From positions 1-64,000 of the forward strand of contig CAJFUF010000005.1 in NCBI GenBank assembly GCA_904420175.1: DNA of 64,000 bases, in the 5' to 3' direction. Numbering within the stretch: position 1 is the first letter of the stretch; the number at the start of each line of letters is the position of its first letter. Origin of the DNA: Candidatus Schneewindia gallinarum. Lineage in GTDB: Bacteria; Bacillota; Clostridia; Oscillospirales; Ruminococcaceae. Below, piece by piece: positions 32,921 through 41,685 of this stretch. A program made the translations under genes and the position numbers. The notes under the pieces are model-generated. The model was not told the DNA's origin. It did not search any database and was given only the letters and a program-made list of their open reading frames with translations.

Positions 32921-33766
32921 ATGAAGCGCAACTTTATCAAGATGCATGGAATTGGCAACGATTACATCTATTTCGACTGTTTGAAGGAACAGCCGCTGCC
33001 GGATCCGTCGGAGGCGGCGGTTCGCCTGTCCGACCGACACAAGTCCATCGGCGGCGACGGGGTTGTCCTTATCCTGCCAAGCGATAAGGCGGATTTCCGC
33101 ATGCGGATGTTCAATGCGGACGGCTCAGAGGGGAAGATGTGTGGAAACGCCATCCGCTGCGTCGGAAAATATGTGTACGACTATGGCTACACGGATAAGA
33201 CGCAGGTTTCGGTGGAGACGCTCAGCGGTATTAAATATCTGACGCTCAGCGTGCAGGATGGAAAGGTCTCCTCTGTGTGCGTGGACATGGGCGAGGCGGT
33301 TCTGGCCCCCCGGGACATCCCGGTGGATGCGGACGGCTCCCAGTTTGTAAATATCCCGGTTACGGTGGACGGTCAATCGGTGTATCTGACTTGCGTCAGC
33401 ATGGGCAATCCACACGCCGTGCAGTTTTGCCCCAGCGTGGCGGACCTGGACCTTGCGGCCATCGGCCCGAAGCTGGAGCATCATCCGCTGTTCCCGGACA
33501 GAGTCAATGCGGAGTATGTGCGTGTCATTGACGAACATACACTGGAGATGCGCGTGTGGGAGCGCGGTTCGGGGGAGACCATGGCCTGCGGCACCGGCGC
33601 CTGCGCCACGGTGGTGGCCGCGGTACTGAACGGCCACTGTAAAAAGGACACGGACGTTACCGTGAAGCTGTTGGGGGGCGATTTAAATATCGTCTGGCGT
33701 TCGGATGGACATGTGATGATGACCGGCCCGGCTGCCGTCAGCTTTGAGGGAACGGTGACACTGTAA
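32921..33766 (+). CDS. dapF: Diaminopimelate epimerase
   Basis: 281-residue PLP-independent racemase converting LL- to meso-diaminopimelate for lysine and peptidoglycan. The two catalytic cysteines are in GKMCGNAIRC and MACGTGACA; the N-terminal motif is FIKMHGIGNDYI. The ATG at 32921 is preferred over the GTG nine bases earlier because of spacing from GGAAGGG. It is followed after 22 bases by dapL, which makes its substrate. Confidence 0.97.
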   Translation: MKRNFIKMHGIGNDYIYFDCLKEQPLPDPSEAAVRLSDRHKSIGGDGVVLILPSDKADFRMRMFNADGSEGKMCGNAIRCVGKYVYDYGYTDKTQVSVETLSGIKYLTLSVQDGKVSSVCVDMGEAVLAPRDIPVDADGSQFVNIPVTVDGQSVYLTCVSMGNPHAVQFCPSVADLDLAAIGPKLEHHPLFPDRVNAEYVRVIDEHTLEMRVWERGSGETMACGTGACATVVAAVLNGHCKKDTDVTVKLLGGDLNIVWRSDGHVMMTGPAAVSFEGTVTL

Positions 33767-33788
33767 TTATAAGGAGAGGAGAAGCAGC

Positions 33789-34988
33789 ATGTTTTCAGTA
33801 AATGAGCATTATCTCGACATTAAACAAAGCTACATTTTTACGGAGATTGCGGCCCGGGTCCGCAAATTTTCCGAGGAGCACCCGGATAAAAAGGTGATCC
33901 GCATGGGCATCGGCGACGTGACGCTGCCGCTGGCCAAAACCGTGGTGGAGGCGCTGGTGAAGGCCTCACAGGAGATGGGCGTGAAAGAGACGTTCCACGG
34001 CTACGGACCGGAGCAGGGATATGACTTTTTAAGGGAGAGAATTTCCGAATACTACGCATCCATGGGCGTCACGCTGCAGGATGGGGAAGTGTTTGTCAGC
34101 GACGGTGCCAAAAGTGATGTTGCCAACATCACCGACCTGTTTGGAAACGACAACGTGGTGCTGATTTGCGACCCGGTCTATCCTGTCTATGTGGACACCA
34201 ACCGTATGCTTGGCCGTACCATCAAGTTTTTGCAGGGGGATGAAAGCAACGGCTTCCTGCCCATGCCTCCCTCTTTCCACGGGGATATCATTTATCTGTG
34301 CTCCCCCAACAACCCCACCGGCGCGGTGTACGACCGCGCACAGCTGAAGGCATGGGTGGACTATGCCAAGGCGGAGGGCGCCATCATCCTGTTCGACGCC
34401 GCGTATGAGTCGTTTATTGAAGACCCGTCCCTGCCGCGTTCCATTTTTGAAATTGACGGTGCAAAGGACTGCGCGATCGAGTTTTGCAGCCTGTCCAAAA
34501 CTGCCGGCTTCACCGGCACCCGCTGTGGTTATACAGTGGTGCCGAAGGGGATTGAAGTCACGGCAAAGAACGGCAAGACACTGAACCTGAACGCCATGTG
34601 GATGCGCCGTCAGACCACGAAGTTCAACGGCGTTCCTTATATTATTCAGCGCGGGGCGGAGGCCGTCTTTACGCCGGAAGGCTTAAAGGAAATCCGGGAG
34701 AACATCCAGTATTACAAACAGAACGCAAAAATTTTGGCGGACTGTTTTACCGAGCTTGGCATTCCCTTCACCGGAGGAATTAATTCCCCTTACATCTGGT
34801 TAAAGTGCCCTGACGGAATGGATTCATGGGCTTTCTTTGACCTGCTGCTGAATGGAGCGGCCGTTGTGGGAACGCCCGGTGCGGGCTTTGGCGATGCAGG
34901 CGAGGGGTATTTCCGGCTGACCGCTTTCAGCGACAGGGAAAACACCCTCGAGGCGGTAGAGCGTATCAAAGCACTGCTGAAAAAATAG
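33789..34988 (+). CDS. dapL: LL-diaminopimelate aminotransferase
   Basis: 399-residue class I/II PLP aminotransferase that makes LL-diaminopimelate directly from tetrahydrodipicolinate, bypassing acylated intermediates. Signature: NEHYLDIKQSYIFTEIAARV at the start, SPNNPTGAVY, and the PLP-lysine in CSLSKTAGFTGTRCGY. Length is typical. AGGAGAGG precedes the ATG. With dapF it defines the aminotransferase variant of DAP synthesis. Confidence 0.97.
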   Translation: MFSVNEHYLDIKQSYIFTEIAARVRKFSEEHPDKKVIRMGIGDVTLPLAKTVVEALVKASQEMGVKETFHGYGPEQGYDFLRERISEYYASMGVTLQDGEVFVSDGAKSDVANITDLFGNDNVVLICDPVYPVYVDTNRMLGRTIKFLQGDESNGFLPMPPSFHGDIIYLCSPNNPTGAVYDRAQLKAWVDYAKAEGAIILFDAAYESFIEDPSLPRSIFEIDGAKDCAIEFCSLSKTAGFTGTRCGYTVVPKGIEVTAKNGKTLNLNAMWMRRQTTKFNGVPYIIQRGAEAVFTPEGLKEIRENIQYYKQNAKILADCFTELGIPFTGGINSPYIWLKCPDGMDSWAFFDLLLNGAAVVGTPGAGFGDAGEGYFRLTAFSDRENTLEAVERIKALLKK

Positions 34989-34997
34989 AAAGAGTAT

Positions 34998-35036
34998 ACA
35001 AAATACCCCCTGCCAGCCGGCAGGGGTATTTTGTAT
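34998..35036 (+). terminator. Terminator of dapF-dapL
   Basis: ACAAAATACCCC and GCC pair with GGC and GGGGTATTTTGT; the loop is AGCC. Confidence 0.88.
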
Positions 35037-35148
35037 TAAAGTGTACTTTATTTATGATATTATGTGTTAAATATAATATAAATAAACAAATTCCTGCTGG
35101 GAAAATATTTTAATAATAGGAAGAAAAATATGATTTTGGCCTCCTGTC

Positions 35149-35177
35149 TTGAGAATATTAAAAAAGTATAGTATAAT
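35149..35177 (+). promoter_or_regulatory. Promoter of the licC/licD cassette
   Basis: TTGAGA (35149-35154), 17-base spacer, TATAAT (35172-35177). The stretch 35037-35148 before it is very AT-rich and shows nothing else. Confidence 0.72.
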
Positions 35178-35229
35178 GCTGCGGAGAAAGGGAAATTTCA
35201 ATTATGTAATCAAGGTTAGGGGAGAAAAA

Positions 35230-36111
35230 GTGGATCGCTGTCAATTTGATATTCTGGAATTTTTTGTCCAGAATCATCCGTTTCTGTCTTTGGAAGAGCT
35301 TTCTAAAAAAATTGGACTGCCCCTAGAGACAGTGAAAAATGTGCGCTCTGTATTAGAAGAAAAAGGTCTGCTACAAAACAATAAAATTACGGACCTGGGG
35401 CGAAAAGCGTTGGAGCCCTATAAAGCAAAACGCGCGATACTTTTTGCGGCAGGACTTGGCTCCAGACTTCTGCCGGTGACACAAAATATACCGAAACCTT
35501 TGGTACGGGTAAATGGGACTCGGCTGATTGATACGTTGATTGATGCAGTTTTAGCCGCTGGAATTGAGGAAATTATTGTGGTCCGGGGTTATCATTCTGA
35601 ACAGTTTGATCAGCTTCTTGGGAAATATCCAAACTTAAAATTTGTCGATAATCCATTTTTTGAGACACAAAATAATATATCGTCTGCAATGTGTGTCCGT
35701 GACTTATTTGAAAGCGCATATGTAATGGATGGAGATCTGTTATTGTATAATCCGAAGCTTATCAAGCCCTATCAGTATGAAAGCAATTATCTGGGGATCC
35801 CTGTTGACAAGACGGATGACTGGTGCCTTACTACACAGAATGGCTATATCAAAAGCATGGTCATCGGTGGGAAGCGTTGCTATACAATGGTGGGCGTTTC
35901 ATTCTGGTCTCCAGAGGATGGAAAGCGGCTTGCAAACCACTTGAAAGTAATTTATGACAGAAAAGACGGAAAACAGTGCTTTTGGGATCAAGTGGCCTTG
36001 GACTTTTTCCAGGATCAGTATAAAATACGGGTACGCTCTTGCAGCTCATGGGATATTGCCGAAATTGATACGTTGGCGGATTTAAAAAAGGTTGATTGTT
36101 CCTACGCATAA
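35230..36111 (+). CDS. HTH domain fused to LicC-like sugar/choline-phosphate nucleotidyltransferase
   Basis: 293 residues. An N-terminal winged-helix-like domain (about 1-68; LSLEELSKKIGLPLETVKNV) precedes a nucleotidyltransferase (about 72-293) with motif AGLGSRLLPVTQNIPKPL, which activates a phospho-sugar or phosphocholine with CTP or a similar NTP. The HTH suggests that the enzyme or its fusion also regulates transcription, a form seen in some LicC-like proteins. The GTG at 35230 follows AGGGGAG and lies downstream of the promoter; an ATG at 35149 would sit inside the promoter. Codon use is AT-richer than neighbours. No licA kinase or licB transporter is present. Confidence 0.85.
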   Translation: MDRCQFDILEFFVQNHPFLSLEELSKKIGLPLETVKNVRSVLEEKGLLQNNKITDLGRKALEPYKAKRAILFAAGLGSRLLPVTQNIPKPLVRVNGTRLIDTLIDAVLAAGIEEIIVVRGYHSEQFDQLLGKYPNLKFVDNPFFETQNNISSAMCVRDLFESAYVMDGDLLLYNPKLIKPYQYESNYLGIPVDKTDDWCLTTQNGYIKSMVIGGKRCYTMVGVSFWSPEDGKRLANHLKVIYDRKDGKQCFWDQVALDFFQDQYKIRVRSCSSWDIAEIDTLADLKKVDCSYA

Positions 36112-36145
36112 AAGGAGATGAGGCTGTTGCCTCATCTCCTTTTTG
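36111..36145 (+). terminator. Terminator between nucleotidyltransferase and licD genes
   Basis: AAAAGGAGATGAGGC pairs with GCCTCATCTCCTTTTT around TGTT, starting at the stop codon. Its T tract runs into the -35 of the next promoter. Confidence 0.9.
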
Positions 36146-36171
36146 ACAAGCCTGTAGCAGAATGGTATAAT
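36143..36171 (+). promoter_or_regulatory. Consensus promoter of the licD pair
   Basis: TTGACA (36143-36148), 17-base spacer, TATAAT (36166-36171): a perfect consensus promoter. It overlaps the tail of the preceding terminator. Confidence 0.88.
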
Positions 36172-36210
36172 CTTGTCACGCGTTGGATGAAAAAGGAGTT
36201 GCAGAGCAAG

Positions 36211-37059
36211 ATGATGTATCAGGAGTATGACGAGCAGACTTTACAGCGTTTACAGCATACAGAACTGGAAATTCTGAAGGATTTCGCCGATCTGTGCGAT
36301 AAGCACCGGATAGATTATTTTGGGGTTGGTGGCACGGCAATTGGCGCGGTACGTCATCAGGGCTTTATACCATGGGATGATGATATCGACATTGGGATGC
36401 TCAGAAAGGATTACGACCGTTTTCTTCAGATTGCAGAAAAGGAACTCGGCGAAAAATATGAGATCCTGAATTTTGAAACGAATACAAACTATCCTTTACC
36501 AACAACGCGCCTTGTGAAAAAGGGCACGGTATTTCAAGAGTATGCAATGAAAGGAATAGACTGTAATTTTGGGATTTTTTTGGACATCTACTTTTTTGAC
36601 AACATTGCAGATGAGGATAAAGCGATGAGGAGACAGGGCAAAACTGCCTGGTTCTGGGGGAAATTACTGATTTTGCGAAAAATTGCAAGACCCACGCTTT
36701 ATTATTCGGGACTCAAAGCTTCTTTAATCACTGCGGCGTGTGTTTGTGCCCATTTCTTTTTGCGGCTTTTCCGCATCTCCCCCCGCTTTTTATACTCCAA
36801 AGCGATGAAGGCCAGCAGACGATATGAGGACACTCCAACAAAAAGAGTCGCCTATTTTTTTGATCCGACGCCATTCACAAGCATCATGAAATTGGATGAT
36901 ATTGTGCCAACAAAAAAGATGCCCTTTAATGGTCTGATGATAAAATTCCCGGGTAATATTCATGCCTATTTGGAACGCAGGTATGGCGATTATATGACAT
37001 TACCGCCGGAGGATAAGCGGCATAACCATCCACCGATGGATCTTGATTTTGGAGAGTAA
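36211..37059 (+). CDS. LicD-family phosphotransferase (first copy)
   Basis: 282-residue member of the LicD/fukutin-type nucleotidyltransferase-fold family that attaches phosphocholine or another phospho-group to cell-surface glycans or teichoic acid. The hallmark is GGTAIGAVRHQGFIPWDDD followed by IDIGML (metal-binding aspartates). A hydrophobic stretch near residues 165-190 may anchor it to the membrane. The ATG pair at 36211 aligns with the start of the second copy; AAAGGAG precedes it. Paralogue of the next gene. Confidence 0.9.
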   Translation: MMYQEYDEQTLQRLQHTELEILKDFADLCDKHRIDYFGVGGTAIGAVRHQGFIPWDDDIDIGMLRKDYDRFLQIAEKELGEKYEILNFETNTNYPLPTTRLVKKGTVFQEYAMKGIDCNFGIFLDIYFFDNIADEDKAMRRQGKTAWFWGKLLILRKIARPTLYYSGLKASLITAACVCAHFFLRLFRISPRFLYSKAMKASRRYEDTPTKRVAYFFDPTPFTSIMKLDDIVPTKKMPFNGLMIKFPGNIHAYLERRYGDYMTLPPEDKRHNHPPMDLDFGE

Positions 37060-37082
37060 TAAAAACTTGAAAGGGTTTCGAA

Positions 37083-37922
37083 ATGAATAGTTACCGACAG
37101 GAAGACTTGCAACGGCTTCAGAAAGCAGAAGTTGAAATTTTAGCAGATTTTATCGCATTTTGTGATCAACATGAGCTGCCCTATGTGGTCATAGGCGGCA
37201 CGGCAATTGGTGCGGTGCGCCATCAGGGTTTTATACCGTGGGATGACGATATGGATGTGGGGATGTTACGTGCTGATTTTGACCGGTTTTTGGAACTTGC
37301 TCCGGCTGAACTTGGTGAGAAATACGACTTTATGTCTGCGGATATTCAAAAGGATTGCCTTGGCCATACTCTACGTATGTCGAGAAAAGGGACGGCGCAT
37401 GTCTCTGAAGAGCATATGAAATGGCCGAGACATTATGGCATCCACATTGACATTTTACCTTTTGACAATGTTTCCACAGATAAAAAAGAAAGAAAAAAGC
37501 AATTCCGGCGGATTAATTTCTGGAATCGGCTTTACATTATGCGGGGTATTAAAAATCCGGCAGTTCCGGGAAAGGGCCTATTATCCAAACTATTTGCCGC
37601 AGGCTGTTGGACCGTGCATTATATTCTTCGTGGGCTACATGTGCCTGTAGATTATATCAACAGAAAGTACACAGAAGAAGCATTGAAGTATAATGGAAAA
37701 ACCAGGCTGTACACGACGTTAAGCGCGTCGGACCAAGAGGACTGGATCGTCTCCTATGATGAAATTTTCCCTCTCAAAACTGCAAAGTTTGAGGGCTTGG
37801 ATGTGAAAATAATGAACAAAAACCATGAAATGCTGACACGGGGATACGGCGACTATATGCAGCTTCCTCCAGAAGACCAGCGTATTAATCATGGGGCTGT
37901 TTTACTGGAATTTGGTGACTAA
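37083..37922 (+). CDS. LicD-family phosphotransferase (second copy)
   Basis: 279 residues, clearly paralogous to the preceding gene: same GGTAIGAVRHQGFIPWDDD, then MDVGML, a YGDYMxLPPEDxRxNH end motif shared by both. Pneumococcus also has two licD genes with different acceptor positions; the same division is possible here. GAAAGGG precedes the ATG. AT-rich like the rest of the cassette. Confidence 0.9.
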   Translation: MNSYRQEDLQRLQKAEVEILADFIAFCDQHELPYVVIGGTAIGAVRHQGFIPWDDDMDVGMLRADFDRFLELAPAELGEKYDFMSADIQKDCLGHTLRMSRKGTAHVSEEHMKWPRHYGIHIDILPFDNVSTDKKERKKQFRRINFWNRLYIMRGIKNPAVPGKGLLSKLFAAGCWTVHYILRGLHVPVDYINRKYTEEALKYNGKTRLYTTLSASDQEDWIVSYDEIFPLKTAKFEGLDVKIMNKNHEMLTRGYGDYMQLPPEDQRINHGAVLLEFGD

Positions 37923-37951
37923 ATTAAACTGATAAAAGGAAAGAAACCGCA

Positions 37952-39217
37952 GTGAAAGACAGAGCACGAGCAATTATCTTAGGCAGTGAAACAAACATAG
38001 GGCGAAAGACCTATTTTTGGACAGTGGCATCCGGAATTATGTACTCGGGCAGTAGCGTGATTATGCTTTGGGCTGTTACCCATCTACTGGGCCCCTCTGA
38101 AGCTGGTGTCTTCTCAATTGCACTTGCTATTTCACAGCAGCTGCTGACAGTGGGTTTTTTCTGCATGAGGACATATCAGGCCTCCGATGTGGATGATAAG
38201 TTTTCTTTCTCCAATTATCTGACTTCACGAGTCATAACGTGCGCTATTTTGTTGATAGCCGGTGTTGTTTGGGTTATTGCCGGGGATTTTTATACAGAAA
38301 AAGCCGTTATTGTCCTAATGTTTTGCCTGTACAAGGCAATGGAGGCATTTGCAGATGTATTTGAAGGTCTGTATCAGAAACATGGGCGTTTTGACATTGC
38401 TGTAAAGGGACATTTTCTTCGCTTTTTCTGCTCCACCCTTGCATTTCTTGTATCGCTGTATTTCAGCAGAAACCTGGTTCAGGCATCCTTCTTTCTTGCA
38501 GCGGGAATCATTCTTGCATTTTTGCTCTATGATCCCTTTGTTGTAGGATATTTTGACAAGTTCAAAATAAAGTTTGACTGGGGCAAGTTGCTACTACTCT
38601 TTCTCGCCTGCCTTCCCCTGTTTGCCAGTTCTTTCCTTTCTGCATATATTAACAATTCGGCCAAGTATGCGATAGATTCCTACTTAAGTTCAGATATTCA
38701 AACATATTTTAATATTTTATTTATGCCAGCTTTCGTTATCAATTTGTTCGGCGGATTTATTATCAAGCCGCAACTGACCGCCCTTGCCCTTCGCTATAGG
38801 GATGGCAACATGAAGGGCTTTTTCTCTGTTTTGAAGAGACAGGTGTTTTATGTAACCCTGATAACATTGGGCTGCCTGGTTGTTGCCTATTTCCTCGGCA
38901 TACCGGTGTTAAATTGGTTCTACGGGGTTGATTTGGACGGCTATCGCCCGGTTCTTCTGATTCTCCTTATTGCAGGTGGCTTCTCTGCACTTTACAATGT
39001 GTTTTACTATGCCATTACGATTATGAGGCACCAATACAGTCTGCTGATTGGTTACGGTATAATAACGCTCTGTGCGCTTCTTGCCATGCCGATGGCGGTA
39101 AAATCATTTGGCATTTATGGCGCTTCAATTTGTTACCTGATTTTGATGATCTTGCAGACCGTTATTTTCGCTGTAATAGCTTTCGTTTACGTACGAAGAT
39201 TAAAACAAGAAAAATAA
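37952..39217 (+). CDS. Polysaccharide flippase (Wzx/MATE-superfamily)
   Basis: 421-residue membrane protein with about twelve helices, typical of MOP-superfamily flippases that move lipid-linked oligosaccharides or teichoic acid precursors across the membrane. The N terminus (GRKTYFWTVASGIMYSGSSVIM) and LGPSEAGVFSIALAISQQLL match the family. GTG start after AAAGGAAAG. It closes the licC/licD cassette and gives it an export step. Confidence 0.9.
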   Translation: MKDRARAIILGSETNIGRKTYFWTVASGIMYSGSSVIMLWAVTHLLGPSEAGVFSIALAISQQLLTVGFFCMRTYQASDVDDKFSFSNYLTSRVITCAILLIAGVVWVIAGDFYTEKAVIVLMFCLYKAMEAFADVFEGLYQKHGRFDIAVKGHFLRFFCSTLAFLVSLYFSRNLVQASFFLAAGIILAFLLYDPFVVGYFDKFKIKFDWGKLLLLFLACLPLFASSFLSAYINNSAKYAIDSYLSSDIQTYFNILFMPAFVINLFGGFIIKPQLTALALRYRDGNMKGFFSVLKRQVFYVTLITLGCLVVAYFLGIPVLNWFYGVDLDGYRPVLLILLIAGGFSALYNVFYYAITIMRHQYSLLIGYGIITLCALLAMPMAVKSFGIYGASICYLILMILQTVIFAVIAFVYVRRLKQEK

Positions 39218-39256
39218 AAAGAAGTTCCGGACAGCATGTCCGGAACTTCTTTTTAT
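39217..39256. terminator. Bidirectional terminator
   Basis: AAAAAGAAGTTCCGGACA pairs with TGTCCGGAACTTCTTTTT around GCA. It serves the flippase (plus) and mntP (minus). Confidence 0.92.
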
Positions 39257-39822
39257 CCCAGTATCCCAAGATGCTCCAGTAGGATTTTAGTGCCGATTAA
39301 AATTAAGATAATTCCCCCGCACAGCTCCGCGCCGCTTTTCCACTTTGCACCAAGCAGATTTCCCGCCTTAACCCCTGCAGCGGAAAGCAGGAAGGTGATG
39401 GCCCCGATAAGGCTGACGGCCGGGATAATCTGCACCTGAAGGAAAGCAAAGGTAATTCCCACCGCCAGGGCGTCAATGCTGGTGGCCACCGCCAGCGGAA
39501 GCATGGCCTTCCATCCGAAGGAGCTGTTGCATTTGTCCGCGCCGCCTCTTGACTCACGAATCATATTTCCCCCGATAAGCGCCAGCAGGATAAAGGCGAT
39601 CCAGTGGTCAAAATCGGTAATGAGGGACTCGAACTGCGTCCCAAGCAGAAAACCAATCAGCGGCATCAGTGCCTGAAACCCGCCAAACCACAGCCCGGTG
39701 GTCAGCGAGTGCGTGATGCTGGCACGCGATACGGACAGGCCCTTACACACAGACACAGCAAAGGCGTCCATGGAAAGCCCCACCGCCAACAATAGCAGTT
39801 CCCATAGATTCATTTTTTTCAT
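39253..39822 (-). CDS. mntP: Manganese efflux pump MntP
   Basis: 189-residue six-helix membrane protein that exports Mn2+. The paired aspartate motifs are clear: [15 protein letters not shown] near the N terminus and [15 protein letters not shown] in the second half. Length is typical. Expression is controlled by the yybP-ykoY-type manganese riboswitch directly upstream, which confirms the assignment. GGAGG precedes the ATG. Confidence 0.96.
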   Translation of the reverse strand: MKKMNLWELLLLAVGLSMDAFAVSVCKGLSVSRASITHSLTTGLWFGGFQALMPLIGFLLGTQFESLITDFDHWIAFILLALIGGNMIRESRGGADKCNSSFGWKAMLPLAVATSIDALAVGITFAFLQVQIIPAVSLIGAITFLLSAAGVKAGNLLGAKWKSGAELCGGIILILIGTKILLEHLGILG

Positions 39823-39831
39823 CCTCCAGAC

Positions 39832-39957
39832 ATAAAAAAAGAGGCCTATCCGTCTGCTGATGACAGATAAGTCTCATCGTTTCAAACAAGGCCAGAAAGC
39901 GCAATGCTTTCAGTGTGTTGACCTTGCCACACTTTCGTGCCGATTACTCCCTTATGA
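39832..39957 (-). ncRNA. yybP-ykoY manganese riboswitch with terminator
   Basis: Minus-strand leader of mntP. The aptamer core has the family elements: P1 strand ATAAG then GGGAGTA on the 5' side (about 39951-39957), and GAGA then CTTAT closing P1 on the 3' side (39867-39875). Two internal arms lie between. The 3' P1 strand also forms the left arm of an intrinsic terminator, CTTATCTGTC paired with GACGGATAGG (39845-39872), followed by CCTCTTTTTTT. Mn2+ binding would hold P1 and prevent termination, switching mntP on. The switch logic is read from the sequence; ligand is known for the family. Confidence 0.85.
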
Positions 39958-39964
39958 CGCTTGT

Positions 39965-39993
39965 ATCATACCATAGCGTCCACTGTTTGTCAA
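39965..39993 (-). promoter_or_regulatory. Promoter of the riboswitch-mntP transcript
   Basis: On the minus strand TTGACA (39988-39993), 17-base spacer, TATGAT (39965-39970). Confidence 0.82.
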
Positions 39994-40069
39994 CGACCGA
40001 ATAACAAGAAATTCGCCCGCACCGTATGTTTTTCGCCTGTAATGGAATACTGTCCTTAGAGGTGATAGT

Positions 40070-41500
40070 ATGAGTTTTTCGGGTGATTTTACAATGGATA
40101 CGGGCGCGTTGGATAAGGCGCTTCGGTTAGGGGAGAGCTTCGACCTGGTTGGCCGGAATGTGCTGATTGGTGGGAAGAAGGGCCGTTTCTACTTTGTAGA
40201 CGGCTTTTTAAAAGATGAGGTGATGGAGAAACTGCTGGAGTTTTTAATGAAAATCACGCCGGAGCAGCTGGAAGGGGTGGACACGGCTGAACAGTTTGCC
40301 CTCCGGTTCATCACCTATGTGGAAGTGGCGCACAGCCCCGACCCGGACGGGGTAGTGACCGGTGTGCTGTCCGGCCAGCTGGCACTTATGATGGATGGCT
40401 TTACAGAGGCCATCCTGATGGATCTGCGCACCTATCCCGTCCGTGGCGTGGAGGAGCCGGAGGATGACCGGGTGCTGCGCGGATCCCGCGACGGCTTTGT
40501 GGAAACACTGGTGTTTAACACTGCCCTGCTGCGCCGCCGGGTACGGGATCCCTCTCTGACGATGGAGCTGTTCTCCATCGGTACCCGCTCGAAAACTGAT
40601 GTGGTGGTGTCCTACCTTAGCAACCGGGTGGACAGAAAAAAGCTGGAGCGCCTGCGCAAACGGCTGAAAGCCGCGGATGTGACGGCCCTGACCATGAGCC
40701 AGGAGAGCCTGGCAGAGGTGCTGATTGACAGGGGCTGGTACAATCCTTTCCCCAAAATCCGCTATACGGAGCGGCCGGATGCAGCCTCTGCCTGTGTAAT
40801 GGAGGGAAGCATCCTGATTCTTGTGGACAATACACCCTCCGTGATGATTCTGCCCACCTCTATTTTCGACTTTTTTCAGGAAAGCAATGATTTTTATTTT
40901 CCCCCGTTGGTGGGGAGCTACCTGCGGATAACCCGTATCGTCACGTTTTTTCTCACGCTGCTTTTAACCCCGGCTTGGTTCTTGCTGGTAGAAAACCCGC
41001 AGTATATCCCACCCTGGCTTGATTTCATCAAAATTTCGGAACCGAACTCCGTCCCCATTTTGTTTCAGCTGCTGGTGATTGAATTCGCAGTGGATGGGCT
41101 GAAACTGGCATCGCTGAATACGCCCAGTATGCTCAGCAACTCTTTTTCTGTGGTGGGCGGGCTGATACTGGGGGAATTTGCCGTTAAGGCAGGATGGTTT
41201 GTGCCGGATGTTATCCTGTATATGGCGTTCGTCAGCATTGTCAATTTTACCCAGCCCTCGTTTGAACTGGGTTACGCCTTTAAGCTGATGCGGGTCCTGA
41301 TTTTGATTCTTACCGCCCTGTTTAATGTCTGGGGGTTTGCGGCGGGGCTGCTTGTTGTGATTCTGCTTTTGGCCACCAACCGCACAGTGCTTGGCGGCAG
41401 TTATCTCTATCCGCTGGTTCCCTTTGACGGCCATGCTTTAAAAAGCCTGCTTATCCGGAAAAGGCTGCACACAAAGCGGCGGAGGCAGCGGGAACGGTAA
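40070..41500 (+). CDS. GerA/SpoVAF-family spore germination protein
   Basis: 476-residue membrane protein: an N-terminal cytosolic domain (about 1-290) and a C-terminal block of about five to six helices (about 300-455). Family signature: YTERPDAASACVMEGSI, LVDNTPSVMILPTS and VVGSYLRITR-like segment. GerA A-subunits form nutrient receptors with B and C subunits; here no B or C gene follows, and lone members are usually SpoVAF, which associates with the SpoVA dipicolinate channel, so I favour SpoVAF. GAGGTG precedes the ATG. Evidence for a spore-forming host. Confidence 0.88.
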   Translation: MSFSGDFTMDTGALDKALRLGESFDLVGRNVLIGGKKGRFYFVDGFLKDEVMEKLLEFLMKITPEQLEGVDTAEQFALRFITYVEVAHSPDPDGVVTGVLSGQLALMMDGFTEAILMDLRTYPVRGVEEPEDDRVLRGSRDGFVETLVFNTALLRRRVRDPSLTMELFSIGTRSKTDVVVSYLSNRVDRKKLERLRKRLKAADVTALTMSQESLAEVLIDRGWYNPFPKIRYTERPDAASACVMEGSILILVDNTPSVMILPTSIFDFFQESNDFYFPPLVGSYLRITRIVTFFLTLLLTPAWFLLVENPQYIPPWLDFIKISEPNSVPILFQLLVIEFAVDGLKLASLNTPSMLSNSFSVVGGLILGEFAVKAGWFVPDVILYMAFVSIVNFTQPSFELGYAFKLMRVLILILTALFNVWGFAAGLLVVILLLATNRTVLGGSYLYPLVPFDGHALKSLLIRKRLHTKRRRQRER

Positions 41501-41539
41501 AAGGAAGCGGCCCCAGCCTGCATTCAGCAGAAAATGTAC

Positions 41540-41568
41540 TTTACACTGTTTTTGTTTCCCGGTATAAT
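41540..41568 (+). promoter_or_regulatory. Promoter of the CYTH-degV operon
   Basis: TTTACA (41540-41545), 17-base spacer, TATAAT (41563-41568). About 115 bases of leader follow. Confidence 0.78.
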
Positions 41569-41685
41569 ATAAGGAAAACATCCAGAGCACGGTACTGTCA
41601 CATGGCCTGGGCCGGATGCCCATATGGCAGTGGCCGCGGCCGGATGGCCCAATGCAAAGGATCGCCGGAGAGAGGAGGGGACAGC

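Noticed and set aside
41602-41685. Longer N terminus for the CYTH protein
   Set aside because: The ExExK motif must lie at the N terminus; the extension has no ribosome site while AGAGGAGGGG precedes 41686.
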